A model generated the notes under the pieces. The model made no database searches and was not told the DNA's origin. It saw nothing but the letters and a program-made list of their open reading frames with translations. This document shows, one piece after another, positions 25,501 to 40,500 of a stretch of 64,000 nucleotides of DNA (its first letter is position 1; the number at the start of each line of letters is the position of its first letter). Source of the stretch: Delphinapterus leucas. Taxonomy: Eukaryota; Chordata; Mammalia; Artiodactyla; Monodontidae. The stretch lies in NCBI RefSeq assembly GCF_002288925.2, contig NW_022098030.1, positions 9,857,885-9,921,884 of the forward strand. Reading direction: 5' to 3'. Both the position numbers and the translations under genes were made by a program.

Positions 25501-28500
25501 CTGGAACTGAACCCACAGTCTGAGGTATGCCTGTGTTATTATAGTGGTTGTAAAAAGCAGTAGGAACTTACTTATGGGAATAATGCACATGTTCTTTGCA
25601 TATCACCAAAGATGACAGGCTTCCTATATATATTTAAACTGTATCAGGAATTCGCTGTTTCTTTAGGGTCAGATGACCTCATATAACATAGATCATTTCT
25701 GGATACAGTCAGTCCCCCATATCCATAGATGTGGAACCCGCAGATACAGAGGGCTGACTGTACTATACCATTTTATATAAAGGACCTGAGCATCCTTGGG
25801 TTTTGTTATCAGTGGGGGGCCAATTCCCCATGGATACCGAGGAACCACTGAATATTACTACATGGAAGTTTATGAGCTCCTTGTATTTTTTGTTGCCCTC
25901 CCACTTCTATTGAAACCACCTAGTGATTATGATTACTACTAATTAATCTTTGATCTAATGTCCAAAGATCAGTTTATTTGGTCTCTCCACATGTGCCTAG
26001 TCCTTTGGCCTCATCTCTCACCACTGTCTCCTCTACTTGCTTTATGCTCCAGCTGTGCTGAGTCCAGAATCATGTTTCTTACTCTCTGTGGTTTTGTACA
26101 AGCTATTCCCCCCACCACACACACCTGAAATTCCCTGCTCCCTACCTTCCCACCTTGTTTGCTTAATGAACTCCTATGCACCCTTCAAAACCAAGCTAAG
26201 GCATCAATGTCCTCTGAGAAATCTTACAGGCAGAGTGAGTCACTCCAAGCATACATACTTATATGTCAAACATTGTAAGTTCATGCTATAATTACTTGTT
26301 TTCTTTTCTCATGGGTTATGTCTTAATTATCTTTGTAGCTCCAGAGTTTCCACTCTTCTTGGCACATGGGAGATTCTTCAAAATAAATGTTTGCTGGCGA
26401 ATAACTAAATGATTTTGGTCTCAAAAGTTTTGCTTTTGTTGGCCTGTTTTGGAGAAATATTTAAGGATAATTTTCTGAGTTATCCTCTATCCCTTCCACT
26501 AAGGTTCTATCTTAGTGATTTTCAACTTTGTCCATTCAACAGCACACACCCCACTCCTGTTAAATCACCAGTTTTATTGTCTATTTCATTCTCAATATCT
26601 GAGAGTAATATTTATTTGAATATTCATCATATGTATACAGCACACAAACACACATACATGCAAGCTCTAGAACATAAGCTCCTTTTATTTCCCCTTCTTA
26701 TGGACAAATGCTCCAGCTCGTTCGTTGTCTAGCAAGCAATAGTAGTTTTGCTGCTTTTAAAATCTGATGCTTCAAAAATTTACAGATGTGTGTGTGTGTG
26801 TGTGTGTATGCTCATGTATCCGTGTGTGTGCAGTACATGCATGTGGAAGGAGAAAGAGAGAAAATTAATACAAAAGAAGAAAAAAATGCTGTGGTCCATG
26901 AATATGAAACCTTGAATACAATTTTAAAGGTTTTCTGAAATTTGGTGAGATGCCAAAGTTTGGGACAGAAGATAAAATTTAAAAATACCTAATTTTTTTA
27001 AGGTCTAGGTAAAGCTAATCACTAGGATTTTGTTATTTTAGACAACTGCAAAGTTGTATTAAAATATTTTACAAAGAAGTAATTGAACTTTACTCAATTA
27101 CAAGTAATATTACTGTAAAATGTCATTCTAAGTAGTCCATCTATTATAAACAGTATACTTGCTGATATAAGGTAGCTGATGTTCTGCCACAATTTATTGT
27201 TTTCAGTGGCTTGGCTTTACTGTGAAATCTAAACACTCTTCTTAAACAGAACTGTATCTTATGCAGGGGTGAAACAATATCACCCTTAAACGGTTAAGGC
27301 TATGAAAAATTAAAAATCAAGGAGGGGATCATTTTGATAAAAAGTCTTCAAAATATAAGAACAGAATCACTGCTTTTCCCCATTTCCCCACTCTATGTTT
27401 CTTGGTGTAACATGGCATTTTAAGATAATATGGGGTCTATAATGGGAATGTTAATGGAATCACTAAAATGACAAATGCTTGAAGACAGCAGATCTTAACT
27501 GGGGGTGATTTTGACCCCCAGGACATTTGTGGCAATGTCTGGAGATTTTTTAAAAAATTTATTTATTTTGGATTGTTACAATTAGGGTGCTACTGCGGAC
27601 ACCTAGTGGGTAGAGGTCAAAGATGTTAAACATCCTCCAATGCACAGGAGAGTTCTCCACAATAAAGAATTATCCAAATGTGCTGAGTTTGACAAAATCC
27701 TGCTCTAAGAGAAAATGTCCAATGCTGTCTGTCACAACTGACTACAGGACTTATGGATTGATATTTTAAGCTGTGTATGAACCACTTATATATCCAGCAC
27801 ATGCTGTTCTGTTCTGGTCTTTGGAATGATGATTTGTCTGGGAATGTTGTTTTTCCTCATGTTTACATGATTTCTTGTGACTAAGAAAGTATCAGAACAT
27901 GTTAGGAGGTTTCTAGGCACTTCACTTGCTTACATAGTTTTGAATATGAAGAGATGTGCTTTGAGAGATCAGAAACACATCAGTGGTATTCACCACACTT
28001 TCAATTATATATAAGTTTGTTAATAAATGATTATAAATTTAGTCAAAGATCTTTTAAACACTTTGGTATATCTAATATTTTAAATTTAAGCGGTTTTGAT
28101 ACTTTTTAGTAATTAGAATCTTGTGAAAATTAATTTTATTTTTTAAATAAAACTATTCATAAATCTCTTCTTATTGTGTTTGTGGTCAAAACCTTCATTT
28201 TAGCACTGATATTTCATAATGTGGGAGAAAAATAATAGGATTTTGTATTATATCAGAAATATAAGCTTGGTTTTAATAACTTATCCTATTTCCAACCACT
28301 CTGGCCTGACAGACACAACTCTCAATTCCGCTTGTTTAACATAAAAACAAACAAAAAACCCCTCAAAACACGTACTCATCTATTTGCTTCCTCTCACCCC
28401 CCCACCTTTGAAATGCCTTATTAGGTTCTGTACTTTCCTCCCCTTCCAGCTTGGGTTTCTTGTTCCTTTTCTTTTCCTCACCCATTTTATTCAACATATT

Positions 28501-31500
28501 TATCTTTCAATGAACTTAAATAGTTTTAAGAGAAAAATCAGCAGGGCACTATTAATTGTCTTTGCTAACTAATAAAGGTAATCATTTAAGACTGATATTT
28601 TATGGTGATACTTAGCTACATTAGTCTTTTTGCTTTTGTTTTTAATTTCACTTCTCAGTACAGTGGTGGTTGACAGCGGAGGTTCTGATGTAAGTTGAAT
28701 CTGCGTTCAAGTTCCGGCTCTGCCACTTGCTCTTCAACTCTGAGAAAATGACTTGCCTTTTTGTAAGCCTCTCTTTCTAGATCATTACATTGGGAATAAT
28801 AATAGTATCTTACTCTTTTAGTGAAGAGTAAATGCGATACTGTTATGATGCCTTTAGCATAATAACTATAATATAGTAAGTGCTTAGTAAATATTAGCTA
28901 TTATTAATATTCTAATCAGTAATATAATAAGCATATTAAGAAACATTTACTATGGTTATTATTAGAGACAAACCTGGGAAGAGAAAGCCATCACGAAAAA
29001 TAAGTAACACTCTTTCTGGATTTTTACAGTTTGGTTTTTGACAAAGGATAATACATTTTTAGTTTAAGTAAAAACTTAGCTCTATATTTATAAAAATTAT
29101 GCTTAGGTTTGTGTTCCTGATAGTAAATGTAAGACGCGGAATTGAGACATGAAGTAAATATATGCATTAAGAAAGACTAATTGGAAGGAAGACCAGTCTG
29201 ATTAAAAATATTTTAAAAAAACAGAAATAAAATAGCTAAGATAACACTGTCTATTCTTATTTATGCAAGACTAGAAGGATCTTCATTTTGGTGACTAAAT
29301 AAAAATGTTTATAGGAGTCATATCAATTGTATTATTATAAGTAGTACATATACAAAGATAAGAATCATAAAAACTAGTATTATTTAGTTAGCACTTACTA
29401 TGTACATTGTATTCAGCATTTTATGTCTATTACCTCATTTAATTTTTCTTAAATCCTATGAATTAGAAATGCTTTTTCAGAGCTATTTTACAGGAGGAAA
29501 CTTATTCGTACCAGTCTAATTGCTTTAAGTAATAAAGCAACTGGGGAGTAAATGGATAACTGGTACAATAAATAATAATACCCTCTGGCTTTGATATAAC
29601 TTAACCATATCTGTATAATTTTTCTCTTTCAAGAAGAAACCTTAACCACCTTAATCACCATTCCTTAACCAACTATTTTATTCTTTATTTCAATTTAAAA
29701 TCAATTCAAAATACCAAAGTGATCCAGATTCAACTTAATATTTTAGTTAATAACTCATTTGAATCATGTTGAGAGTTATTTTTTTCTCAGTATTAGACTA
29801 TTTATTACCACTAGTCCATCAGCTTACCTTTTGTGTCTTCAACAATATGTTCTCAATTATTACCTTGGGCTTTCTATGACATTACCACTTTCCAGGATTC
29901 TACCATTCAAAGTGTTTTTGAATTTAAGATTTTTAATTTTAATGGGTTATACAGCCTTTAAATACATGCAGTTTAAAATTAAAACCATCGTCTCCTGATG
30001 TACTTACAATTCCCATTTGCTCTTGCTTGCTAAGTCTATTTTGATTTGAAAATTGGCACATTTTTACCTGAATAAACCTGAAAGGGGAATCACTCTGGAG
30101 GTATACAACAGCAAACTATCCATATAATATTGACAGAAAAGGTGAACTGGAATAAAGGTAACTGAAGTTTGGTTTCAATATAATTTAGATATTTTTCATG
30201 AATAAGAGAAAAGTAGAGGGCAAATAATTTTGTATTATCTCAATTCATAACCCCATAGAAGTTCTCTTGTTTCTTATAAAAACAATGGGTAATCATATAC
30301 TGACCTTGGACTCATCTAATCCAAGCTTCTTTAGAGACTTTCTGACATAATCCAGAAAGGAAGAGGATTTGGAATAAATTTTACCAACATGCCGATCACT
30401 GCAAAACAAAATTAAATCACTCTTTAGTTTTTCCAATTTAAATTATAGATGATTTTAAATTCAGTCATGAAATATTTTTAAATACCTTCTGTGCATATGG
30501 CACAAGCTCCACATGTGATAATAATGTAGTAATATTTTTGTGAACATTTTTAGTTTACATATTACAAAAATATTCGGGATCTGCTTTTGAGAATTCCTTC
30601 AACATACAACAGTGGAAGACAATATTATGAAGACAATACTGTGAGAAAGAAGTTGTAAACTTAGTATTAAAAAAGCCTCATTTTTAAAGGGAACTATAGG
30701 TATTCCGAAAGGTTCCATTGTGCTGCAAAGCACATTTTCACTTTACTGGCTCAACATTACAGTGCACATTTCATGGCAACACCTGCTAATAGTGGTGACA
30801 TCCAACAGCCATGCAAACAGAACTTCAATGCCAGCCATTGGGAAAGCACCATATGCTGCTGAGTTGGGTCTGACTTGATCTCATTTATGCCCTGCAGATT
30901 TTCATTACAGCATAAACAAAATATGAGATGGTTTTAAATTTAAATAATGCAATGCTGGACTATCACATCTCACAGTTTTGGTTGTATTTAAGTATAATGT
31001 AAAAATCAAGAGAATAAAAAATTTACCACCTCCAAGTATCAAAAACAATGAATAAAAGCTCATTTACTCTTGGCAGTATAAATATTAATCCCTATGCTTA
31101 GTCAGACATGAAGCTCTACCAATTCTTCCACTGAAATATACCTCAAATATATAACTTCAGCTCCACTTCTAGATGGCCACTTTAATTACACTTGCTATTA
31201 CCTCATGTCCTAATTATTACAGCTACTTCCTAATTAAAGCTGATGTTTGTCCCTTCACTCCTGCCTACATTGTCATGCTATTTTGTTAGAAGAGCAGTTT
31301 CACTTACCACTTTCCTGCTCAGAAAACTGCTTTGAAATAATAGTCATTTGAAAAGGTATAGGTTCCAGGAAACAGAAATTATATTTTTTATTAGTTTTTG
31401 TGTAATTCTCAGATCTTACATATTTATATATAAGAGATATCATATAATCGATATGGACATCTTATGTATCACAGTATACTGAAATGATAAACTGTGTAGC

Positions 31501-34500
31501 CAGAAAAAGAAAAAAAGCCATTTAATATTAACTTCCTGCTCCTCATATTAAAAGGTTTTTAAACTTTTATTATTATTATTTTTTAATCCAGAGGGGCAAG
31601 CAATTCTTTCCCATGAGATAGTGATTTTGGTTCTTTTTTTTTTTTTTTTTTGCGGCACGCGGGCCTCTCACTGTTGTGGTCTCTCCCGCTGCGGAGCACA
31701 GGCTCCGGACGCGCAAGCCCAGCGGCCATGGCCCACGGGCCCAGCCGCTCCGCGGCATGCGGGATCCTCCCGGACCAGGGCACAAACCCGTGTCCCCCGC
31801 ACCGGCAGGCGGACTCTCAACCACTGCGCCACCAGGGAAGCCCCTGGTTCTTATTTTATACCATCTATCACCACCTAATGGAGTAGCTTAAGAGAGAAAG
31901 CAGAGCACAGTAGATAAGAGTGTAGCTTCCAGTCTGTCTCTATCACTTACTAGCTCCCTGTTTATAAAAACGGGATATTAATAGTACCAATTTTGTAAAG
32001 TCACTGTGAGGATGAAATTAGGTAACACATGTAAGGTGCTCAGAACTGTGCCACCATGTGAGTTGTTTTTTTTGCTATCATGATTGTTGTTTTTATCATA
32101 ATTGGAATTATCATTTGGATTTTTCTTCGATTACAAAGTTAAAAGAGCCAGAGTGAGAAGCTCACAGGAAAGTGCTAACCATTGTAAGCTGAAGACAGTA
32201 GACAGTATAAGTGTAGGTGGTATCGACTTGTTTCCTGGGTTTTGTATTTCAGATTGCTTGAAAATAAGAGAAACATTTAAAATTTTAATTTGCCCTCGTC
32301 TTACTTTTTCTTTTCAGAATATACTACCCCTTTTCTGTTACAAAATCTCACAACATGATTATTAGATTACTTTTAGTGTGTTAAGCAATAATTTGCTACA
32401 TAAGACTTGTCCCTCAAATCCTTTGCTGAGGTATACTATTTTGGACCTGCTTTTAGCAGCAACCAGTAAGGGAGAAAAGTATCATCCAAATAGAACTAGA
32501 AAGGTGATTATCTGATCATGTTACTTCTCCTTTAATTCCTCCAGAATTTCCCATGACTCTTAGAATTAAGATCTAAATGCTTAACATAGTATATAATAAG
32601 CCTTGTACCACCTGGTCCATTCTGACAACCTCTCTAACACTCCTAGGACACTGCCTCTCCATTCACAGTGACAGTCTTTCTAGTTTCTTGAACACATCAT
32701 GCTTTTGTCTATAAACACTATTTGTGTTACACTTCACCCCTAATCTTTTTGCCTAGGGAATCCCAAACTCATCCTTTCAGATCCTATCTTAAATGTTGCT
32801 TCCTTAGGAAAGTCTTCACTGGCCTCCCAGATGAAGTTAGGCTCCTGACACAGAGAACTATTCCTTCCCATGCTTACTCTTTTTTGTTTCTCTGAGTGTC
32901 TGTCTTTATTTTAAGTCAGTGGACTCCAAAGAGGGGTGAACACACCCCAAGGGAAAGAGAATATTAGAATTTTAATTTCTATTTATCTTTACCTTTTTAC
33001 TTTCAATTTTTCAGTTTATTTAAAAATCTATACAATAGACTAGTAGAAAGACACATATATCACTTACAAATAATTAAGTATTCATTTTGGGGGTGCATGC
33101 TCAAGAATGTTTATTGACAGAGATGTGAAATTTAAAAATATGTTTGAGATCACTGCTGTGAGCAGCTGGAGAGCAGAGTTTCCACCTGTTTTGCTCATGA
33201 CCATATCCCCTGTGCCTAGCGTAGATGCTCCAATATAGCAGAATCTCAATAAATGGATTAAATAATTAAATAAATATCTCTTGCAGCTTGTAGAAACAAA
33301 AACATCTAGTCAGACTAAAACATGAAATGCGTTAATACAGTAAATAGATCTATTTGCTAATCAAGTAGAGTTAGGAAGGCAGGCTTAACTATACAAATAA
33401 GCAAATGTGATTTAAAATATATAGAGAGAGAACTACTGAACAAATATATAAGGAATGCTGCAATGTAAACAAAATAATAACAGTTAGTATTTATTTCATG
33501 TTTACGATGTGCCAGGACCTCTAAGTCCTTTGCTGCATTTACTTATTTAATCCTTACTACTACTCCATGTGGTAGGTCCCACTATTATCCCCATTTTAAA
33601 GATGGTGAAACTAAAGAACAGAGAGGTTAAGTAAACTGCCCACAGTTTGAATTCAGGAAGTCTGGCTTCAGAGTCTGGGATATTAACTACTATTAAATAT
33701 TAACTCTGGCACAATTCTTCAACAGGATTTATACTTGATATTGTTAAACTGCAGATGAAGAATGTCTACATCTGTGTTATAGACAAACAGAAGTAGGCAG
33801 ACTCCATGTGAACTCAGGAGCGAAATAAGTTTGATTCCTTGCTCTACCACGTATTTACCACTTAAAAACCTCTCTTTGCCTCTCCTTGTTCAGCAGTAGA
33901 AGGTTGAAGATGAGAGTCTATGTATGTACCATGCTTGGCTCAGTGTCTGACAAACACTCAGTGAATGGAGGTCATCTTCCTGTTATTGTGCTGGGTTCTA
34001 GGGGTAGAATCATCCACAGTTTATAAAGGAAGACAGGTGAACAAATGCTATAATTCAATGTGATAAGCACAAGATGGTGCTCAGAATACAGCACAGAGTA
34101 GGGAGTGCTTTAGCTGCTGGAATGGACTAGGGTAAGCTTTCTTAGAGGAGGAATTAAGTTTCAAAATGTCTCAGTTTCCAACAGTACTGCGAACAGCAAT
34201 ACTGATAAAACAAATGATAAAATTATAAAAGTAACATACTAAAATTAGGCCAACATGTAAAATATAGAAATAGGTTACAACAATTTTTAAAATTTTTTTT
34301 TAAAAAATAGGTTACAACAATTTTTTTAATAGATTACAACAATTTTTTTTAAAACCTATAGAAATAGGTTACAACAATTTTTTTTAAACAATTTTTTACT
34401 CTTTAACTGTTCTCCTTAAGGACTCCAAAGAGGTACTTTAAAGGGTTACAATTTTCCATAAAATATGAAAAGGATAATTGTGTAAGAAATAAGTCCTTTT

Positions 34501-37500
34501 CTAAAATTTTTTAAATTTATTTGGTTCTATGTAAAACTGTATTTGAAAATAGAGTGCTATTGTTAAAAAATTCAGAAAAAATGGTTTTATTACTTTCACG
34601 GTATAGAAGGAGAAGGGAAGTACCAATAAGTCCATTTTGGTTTAAGAAAAAAAAAGTATATTTTACAGGAAACAGAATGTCAATTTAAATGTTATTACCA
34701 AAGCAACACAAGATTTAGTATAATGAATCAGGCTTTTAGAACTTTAGGAGGTAAAAGGTTACTTTTGCAGGACATGGCACTAATCTCTAAAGTCTGGGTG
34801 TCTTACAAATCAACCTTCTTAAAAATAATAGGTGTAAAGAGAGTTTATGATGTAGAATGCAGTCTGCTCTTTTGCAGCTACAAGAAAAAGAATATTTCAC
34901 TCATCAGACTTTAGGAGGGTCTAGTTTTAAGGGTAAATACTGCAATTCTAGTAATTAAGAAACAAGAGAAAAAAGAGAGAGGTGCAAAAAAAATCTCAAA
35001 ACTTACCTATATAGAAAGTAAAAGCAAAGAATAGGACCGTTAACAAATGGAATATGGGGCAATCCCATTTTTAATTTTAATTTTTAGTAAGTGCCTATTG
35101 CATTTTTCTCATTATTTAACGCTAAAGATTTGGAGTCTACCTTTTACAGTTATACATTATGACATCACAGAATCACTGCAGTCTTAATTTTTGCTGATGT
35201 GTGTGAAGATAAATAGAAATCCTTCTCTCTGTTAATTAGTTAATATAATTAATATAGTTAATATAATTGCTTTCTGCAAGAAAATGCCTAAGATCAGGGA
35301 TCTGGATGCCATCTTGTTCTGCCTCCTCTGATGTATCTTCAACTTCTCTTTACTCACTGAGTCTTTACTCATAACATCGGAAAATGCTCAAGTTTCTCTG
35401 TCTGAAAAAACCAAGCAAGCAAACCAAAATCCCCATGCCAAACAAAACTTCTTTCTGATTCTATATCCTAAAACTATCTACTATGTGGTGGTTGTCACAT
35501 GACCAAACGATAAAGAGTTGAACGTGAGTCTGCCTGTCCAATCACGTAAGTTAGTTCATGTGTCTGGCGTACATTGTCATGTGCGTGAATCCTCTACAAG
35601 AGGTTGTGCTTTTGTGTACTTTACTGTACAGTACTGTATAGAGTACGTAGTACAGTATCTTTATTACAAGCCCAGGATGTCCGGAAGCAAGTGTAAAAGC
35701 AGCGGTGATGTAGCTGGTACTGCTAAGAAGTGCCAAGCGATAATGATGGAAACAAAGGTGAAAATAATCGAGAGTAGAGTGACAAAAGGAAGAAGTAACT
35801 GAAGAACTGAAGAGATTCACGTCGCAGGGAACGGCAAGGGGATTTTCTTTATTTGAGGAGACACTGTTACCGTTTCTGAGGCACAGGACCTGAATGTAGA
35901 ATGGTACACAAAGGTTGCATCAGCTGTTCAGAATGCAATCCATTCCTATAATGTCTTCTAGGATGAGAAAGAAAGAGCTACTACTCAGACATCACTGGAT
36001 CATTTTTTCAAGAGGGTAGATAGAATTGAATCCAGCAAGGAACCAGAACCTGTGCCATCAACGTCAGGTGTGAGTGAAATTGCAGCTTGCCCTCTGTCTC
36101 CTATTGCTGACAATCCTTCAGCTCTACCATCTCCCACCTCCTCTCCCTCCTCCAGTCAGTAACTCTTCTTTCCTGTTCACTTGATGCCAGCCCCTGGATG
36201 CCAGCTGTCGTACTGCACTACTGTACTTTTCAAGGTACTGTGCTGTAAGACTAACAATGTTTTCTTTATTTTTTGTGTTTGTTTGTTTTTTATGTATATT
36301 TGTGTGGAAAGTATTATAAGCCTATTATATAGTACAGTACTATATAGCCAACTGTGTTAGTTGGGTACCCAGGCTAACTTTGTTGCAATTACGCACAAAC
36401 TGGACTTAGAAACACACTCTCGGAACAGAACTCGTTCGTATGTAGGGGACTAACTGTATGGCAATATGAACTAATGAGAAGCTGATGACAGAGGAGAGAA
36501 AGCAGATAAGAAATGTTAGAGAGGAGTGATGGTGGATATCATAGAGATGATAATTTTGAGTAAAGAACTAAAGAAAGAGAGTGAACTAGCCATGTGGATA
36601 TCTGGTGAGGAGCATTCCAGGCAGAGGACACATTATGTGGCAAGGCTCTGGGGTAGAAAGTGTTCCTGGTATTTTCAAGTAATACCAAGGAAAGCAGTAC
36701 AGACATTAAACGGGAAAATAGTAGAAATGAGATCAGCGAGATAATGAGTAGCTCCATCATATAAGGCTTTGTAGGTCATAGTGAAAATATTAGCTTTACT
36801 TCCAAGTGAATAAGAAACCATGGGAAGACAGTGAGCAAGATCTCACTTAAACATATTAACAGGATCACTGTGGCTACTGTGTGGAGATTAGACTCTAGGG
36901 GGCAAAAACAGAAGCAGGAAGACAAATTAGGAGGTTATTACAATAATCTACATGAGAGATGATGGTGGCTTTGACCAGGGTGGTGGCCCTGAGGATGGTT
37001 AAGAAGTGGTAGAATTTTAGATATATTTAATTAGACAGACTATAAAATTGTTGAAGGACTGGATCCAGGCAGTGTGAGAGAGAGAGGTCAAAGTTATCCT
37101 GGCCTGAGCAACTAGAAGAATACGCTTATTAACTGGACTCTAGATTTGAGATTCACCAGCATATATATGGTACTGAAAGCCATGAGACATGATGAGATCA
37201 CCTAGGTAGTAGGAACTGATAGAAAAAACCACTCCAAAAATGAGAGGTCTGAAAGAGGAAGAGGAGTCAGCAAAATAAACTGGAAAAAAAAAAAGAAAAA
37301 GGTGACTATCTTATGAGGGATTTTCTCTAGCACATGAAAGTAAAAAGTGGTAAATTGTGTGAAATACTTATGGCAGGCTAAGTAAGTTGAGGATTGAGAA
37401 CTGACCAGGAGATTTAGCCACATGGGGTCATTAGTGCCCCTGAAAAGGGGAGTTTGATGGAGTGATGGAAGTAAGGTCTGATTGGAATTCAAGTGAAATG

Positions 37501-40500
37501 GGAAAGAAATTGGCAGCACTTTCAAGGAGTTTTCCAGTAAAGGAAAGAACAGATATGGGATAGTAGTTGGATGGGAAAATGGTTCCAAAGAGGATTTTCA
37601 GAATCTGTGCTCTTAACCACTATGATAGACGACTTCAATTAATAAAGCTGAAAACTGGCCATCAGGGCTCACCAGGTGGCAGAGGAGCAGACACAAACAA
37701 CTCATTGTACATTTAGATTCAATAAGAGCAGTGAATCCCAGATTAAGTACTATGGGAGGAGAGAGTGAGGTGGAGAAGAGAAAGATACCAGAGATGTCTT
37801 CCAAACTGGGTTTTAAAGAATGCCTAGGATTTCACCTGCCAGAGGTCAGGGAAAGAAAAGATGCAGAAATGGGGAGGAGAATATTTCAGGTAGGCAAAGG
37901 AGCTCCAAGGAAGCATACGAGGTCCAAAAATAATTGCATGGAAATGATGAATAATCCAGTATACAAACAGTGTACATGGGCAGCTGCTTGGGGTGCAGAG
38001 AAGGAAGAATGGGGTGGTGAATTAGTCTGGAAAGGACATTAGTGGCACCTTAGACATGGCCTTGAATGCCATAATAAGGATATTTTAGTTTCTGAGTATA
38101 AAGAAGAGAAATTATCAAACATTTTGAAGTGAGAAAAGTGACATAACTGTTTCTGAAAGATAAATGATGGGACTTGAAGAACAGATTAAAAGGGGGCCCT
38201 CTGTCAGAATAAAGCACGGTTAGCATGCTAAAAAGGAATCAGTATTCTTTCTTTTAATAAAAGTGAATGCACTAGATCTAATTAAAATTCTACTCAAGTG
38301 AATCCAACACCACCCACATGCTTTCCCCAAAATACAATTGTAAGAACATGGTTTCCTTGTAGCATTTTCCAAAGAGGCAACATTAGTTTAGGAAATTATA
38401 GGAAAAGGTAAAGTAGACATATATTAAATAAAAATAAGCACATGAAGGACAGAAAGTATCAAAGTTCAGTTTCTCCATCATCAGAAAATACTTATGAAGT
38501 TATTTATATTGTGTTTTATATGCTAATACCTACTGAAAGACTTAAAGGACCTTTAAGTATTTCTTACGACTTAACATAAAATTTTGCTGAAAATGGCAAT
38601 CACTTAAGGAAGTTACAAAAATCTTCAAAATACTCTTCAATTTAAAAGATACAGACCTGTGAATCTGACCACACATTATGGATTAAATAAGTAGCTTTAA
38701 TTTGGTGAGCCAGTTTTCATGATCTGGTTTTTCACATACCTATTTGATCACTGCAAAATCATAATGAAAGTTAAACTAATTCATAATTACAGGCATCAAA
38801 ATTTATGTATTTCTTCTACAGCTGTTTACAGTACTCATTATGAAAGAGAATAATAAAGTAAGTAAAGTATACACATCAATTTCTCTGCTCTCTTTTGAAG
38901 TGTTCTAAAGGATTCATATCCCATATCCCATTAAATGTTTTCTTTGGCATTTTATTCCCTTAGAAAGTTTCCAGATAAGGACTAATTATAACATTTTAAA
39001 AATTATATAAATTATTGAGTTTTAACATAAGTGTTAAATGCTAATTCACAATTACAATAGAGTAAAAATGCTATAGTTTTTAAGTCCATGAAAAAAGTTT
39101 ACTTCTAATGGACAACCTGGAAGAAATGGACAAATTCTTAGAAAGGCACAACCTGCCAAGACTGAATCAGGAAGAAATAGAAAATATGAACAGACCAATC
39201 ACAAGCACTGAAATTGAAACTGTGATTAAAAATCTTCCAACAAGCAAAAGCCCAGGACCAGATGGCTTCACAGGCGAATTCTATCAAACATTTAGAGAAG
39301 AGCTATCACCTATCCTTCTCAAACTCTTCCAAAATATAGCAGAGGGAGGAACACTCCCAAACTCATTCTACGAGGCCACCATCACCCTGATACCAAAACT
39401 AGACAAGGATGTCAAAAAAAAAAAGAAAACTACAGGCCAATATCACTGATGAACATAGATGCAAAAATCCTCAACAAAATACTAGCAAACAGAATCCAAC
39501 AGCACATTAAACGGATCATACACCATGATCAAGTGGGGTTTATTCCAGGAATGCAAGGATTCTTCAATATATGCAAATCAATCAACGTGATACACCATAT
39601 TAACAAACTGAAGGAGAAAAACCATATGATCATCTCAATAGATGCAGAGAAAGCTTTCAACAAAATTCAACACCCATTTATGATAAAAACCCTGCAAAAG
39701 TAGGCATAGAGGGAACTTTCCTCAACATAATAAAGGCCATATATGACAAACCCAAAGCCAACATCGTCCTCAATGGTGAAAAACTGAAAGCATTTCCACT
39801 AAGATCAGGAACAAGACAAGGTTGCCCACTCTCACCACTCTTATTCAACATAGTTTTGGAAGTTTTAGCCACAGCAATCAGAGAAGAAAAGGAAATAAAA
39901 GGAATCCAAATCGGAAAAGAAGAAGTAAAGCTGTCACTCTTTGCAGATGACATGATACTATACATACAGAATCCTAAAGATGCTACCAGAAAACTACTAG
40001 AGCTAATCAATGAATTTGGTAAAGTAGCAGGATACAAAATTAATGCACAGAAATCTCTGGCATTCCTATACACTAAGGATGAAAAATCTGAAAGTGAAAT
40101 TAAGAAAACACTCCCATTTACCATTGCAACAAAAAGAATAAAATATCTAGGAATAAACCTACCTAAGGAGACAAAAGACCTGTATTCAGAAAACTATAAG
40201 ATACTGATGAAAGAAAGTAAAGATGATACAAATAGATGGAGAGATATACCATGTTCTTGGATTGGAAGAATCAACATTGTGAAAATGACTCTACTACCCA
40301 AAGCAATCTACAGATTCAATGCAATCCCTATCAAACTACCACTGGCATTTTTCACAGAACTAGAACAAAAATTTTCACAATTTGTATGGAAGCACAAAAG
40401 ACCCCGAATAGCCAAAGCAATCTTGAGAACGAAAAACGGAGCTGGAGGAATCAGGCTTCCTGACTTCAGTCTATACTACAAAGCTACAGTAATCAAGACA

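Larger units (their letters stand above)
23085..25533 (+). mobile_element. Tigger1-like TcMar DNA transposon, dead, interrupted by L1
   Basis: The sequence follows the pogo-type Tigger1 element, from 'agatcaaaccagccacaaca' (about 23200) to the right end, 'gaggtatgcctg' at 25533. The left terminal repeat was not found. An antisense L1 at 24709-25333 splits its 3' noncoding part. This mammalian DNA transposon family stopped moving long ago. Confidence 0.85.

Noticed and set aside
37202..38042. 128- and 103-codon frames as genes
   Set aside because: They fall in antisense L2 sequence.
39678..40124. 148-codon minus-strand frame
   Set aside because: Antisense shadow of L1 ORF2.
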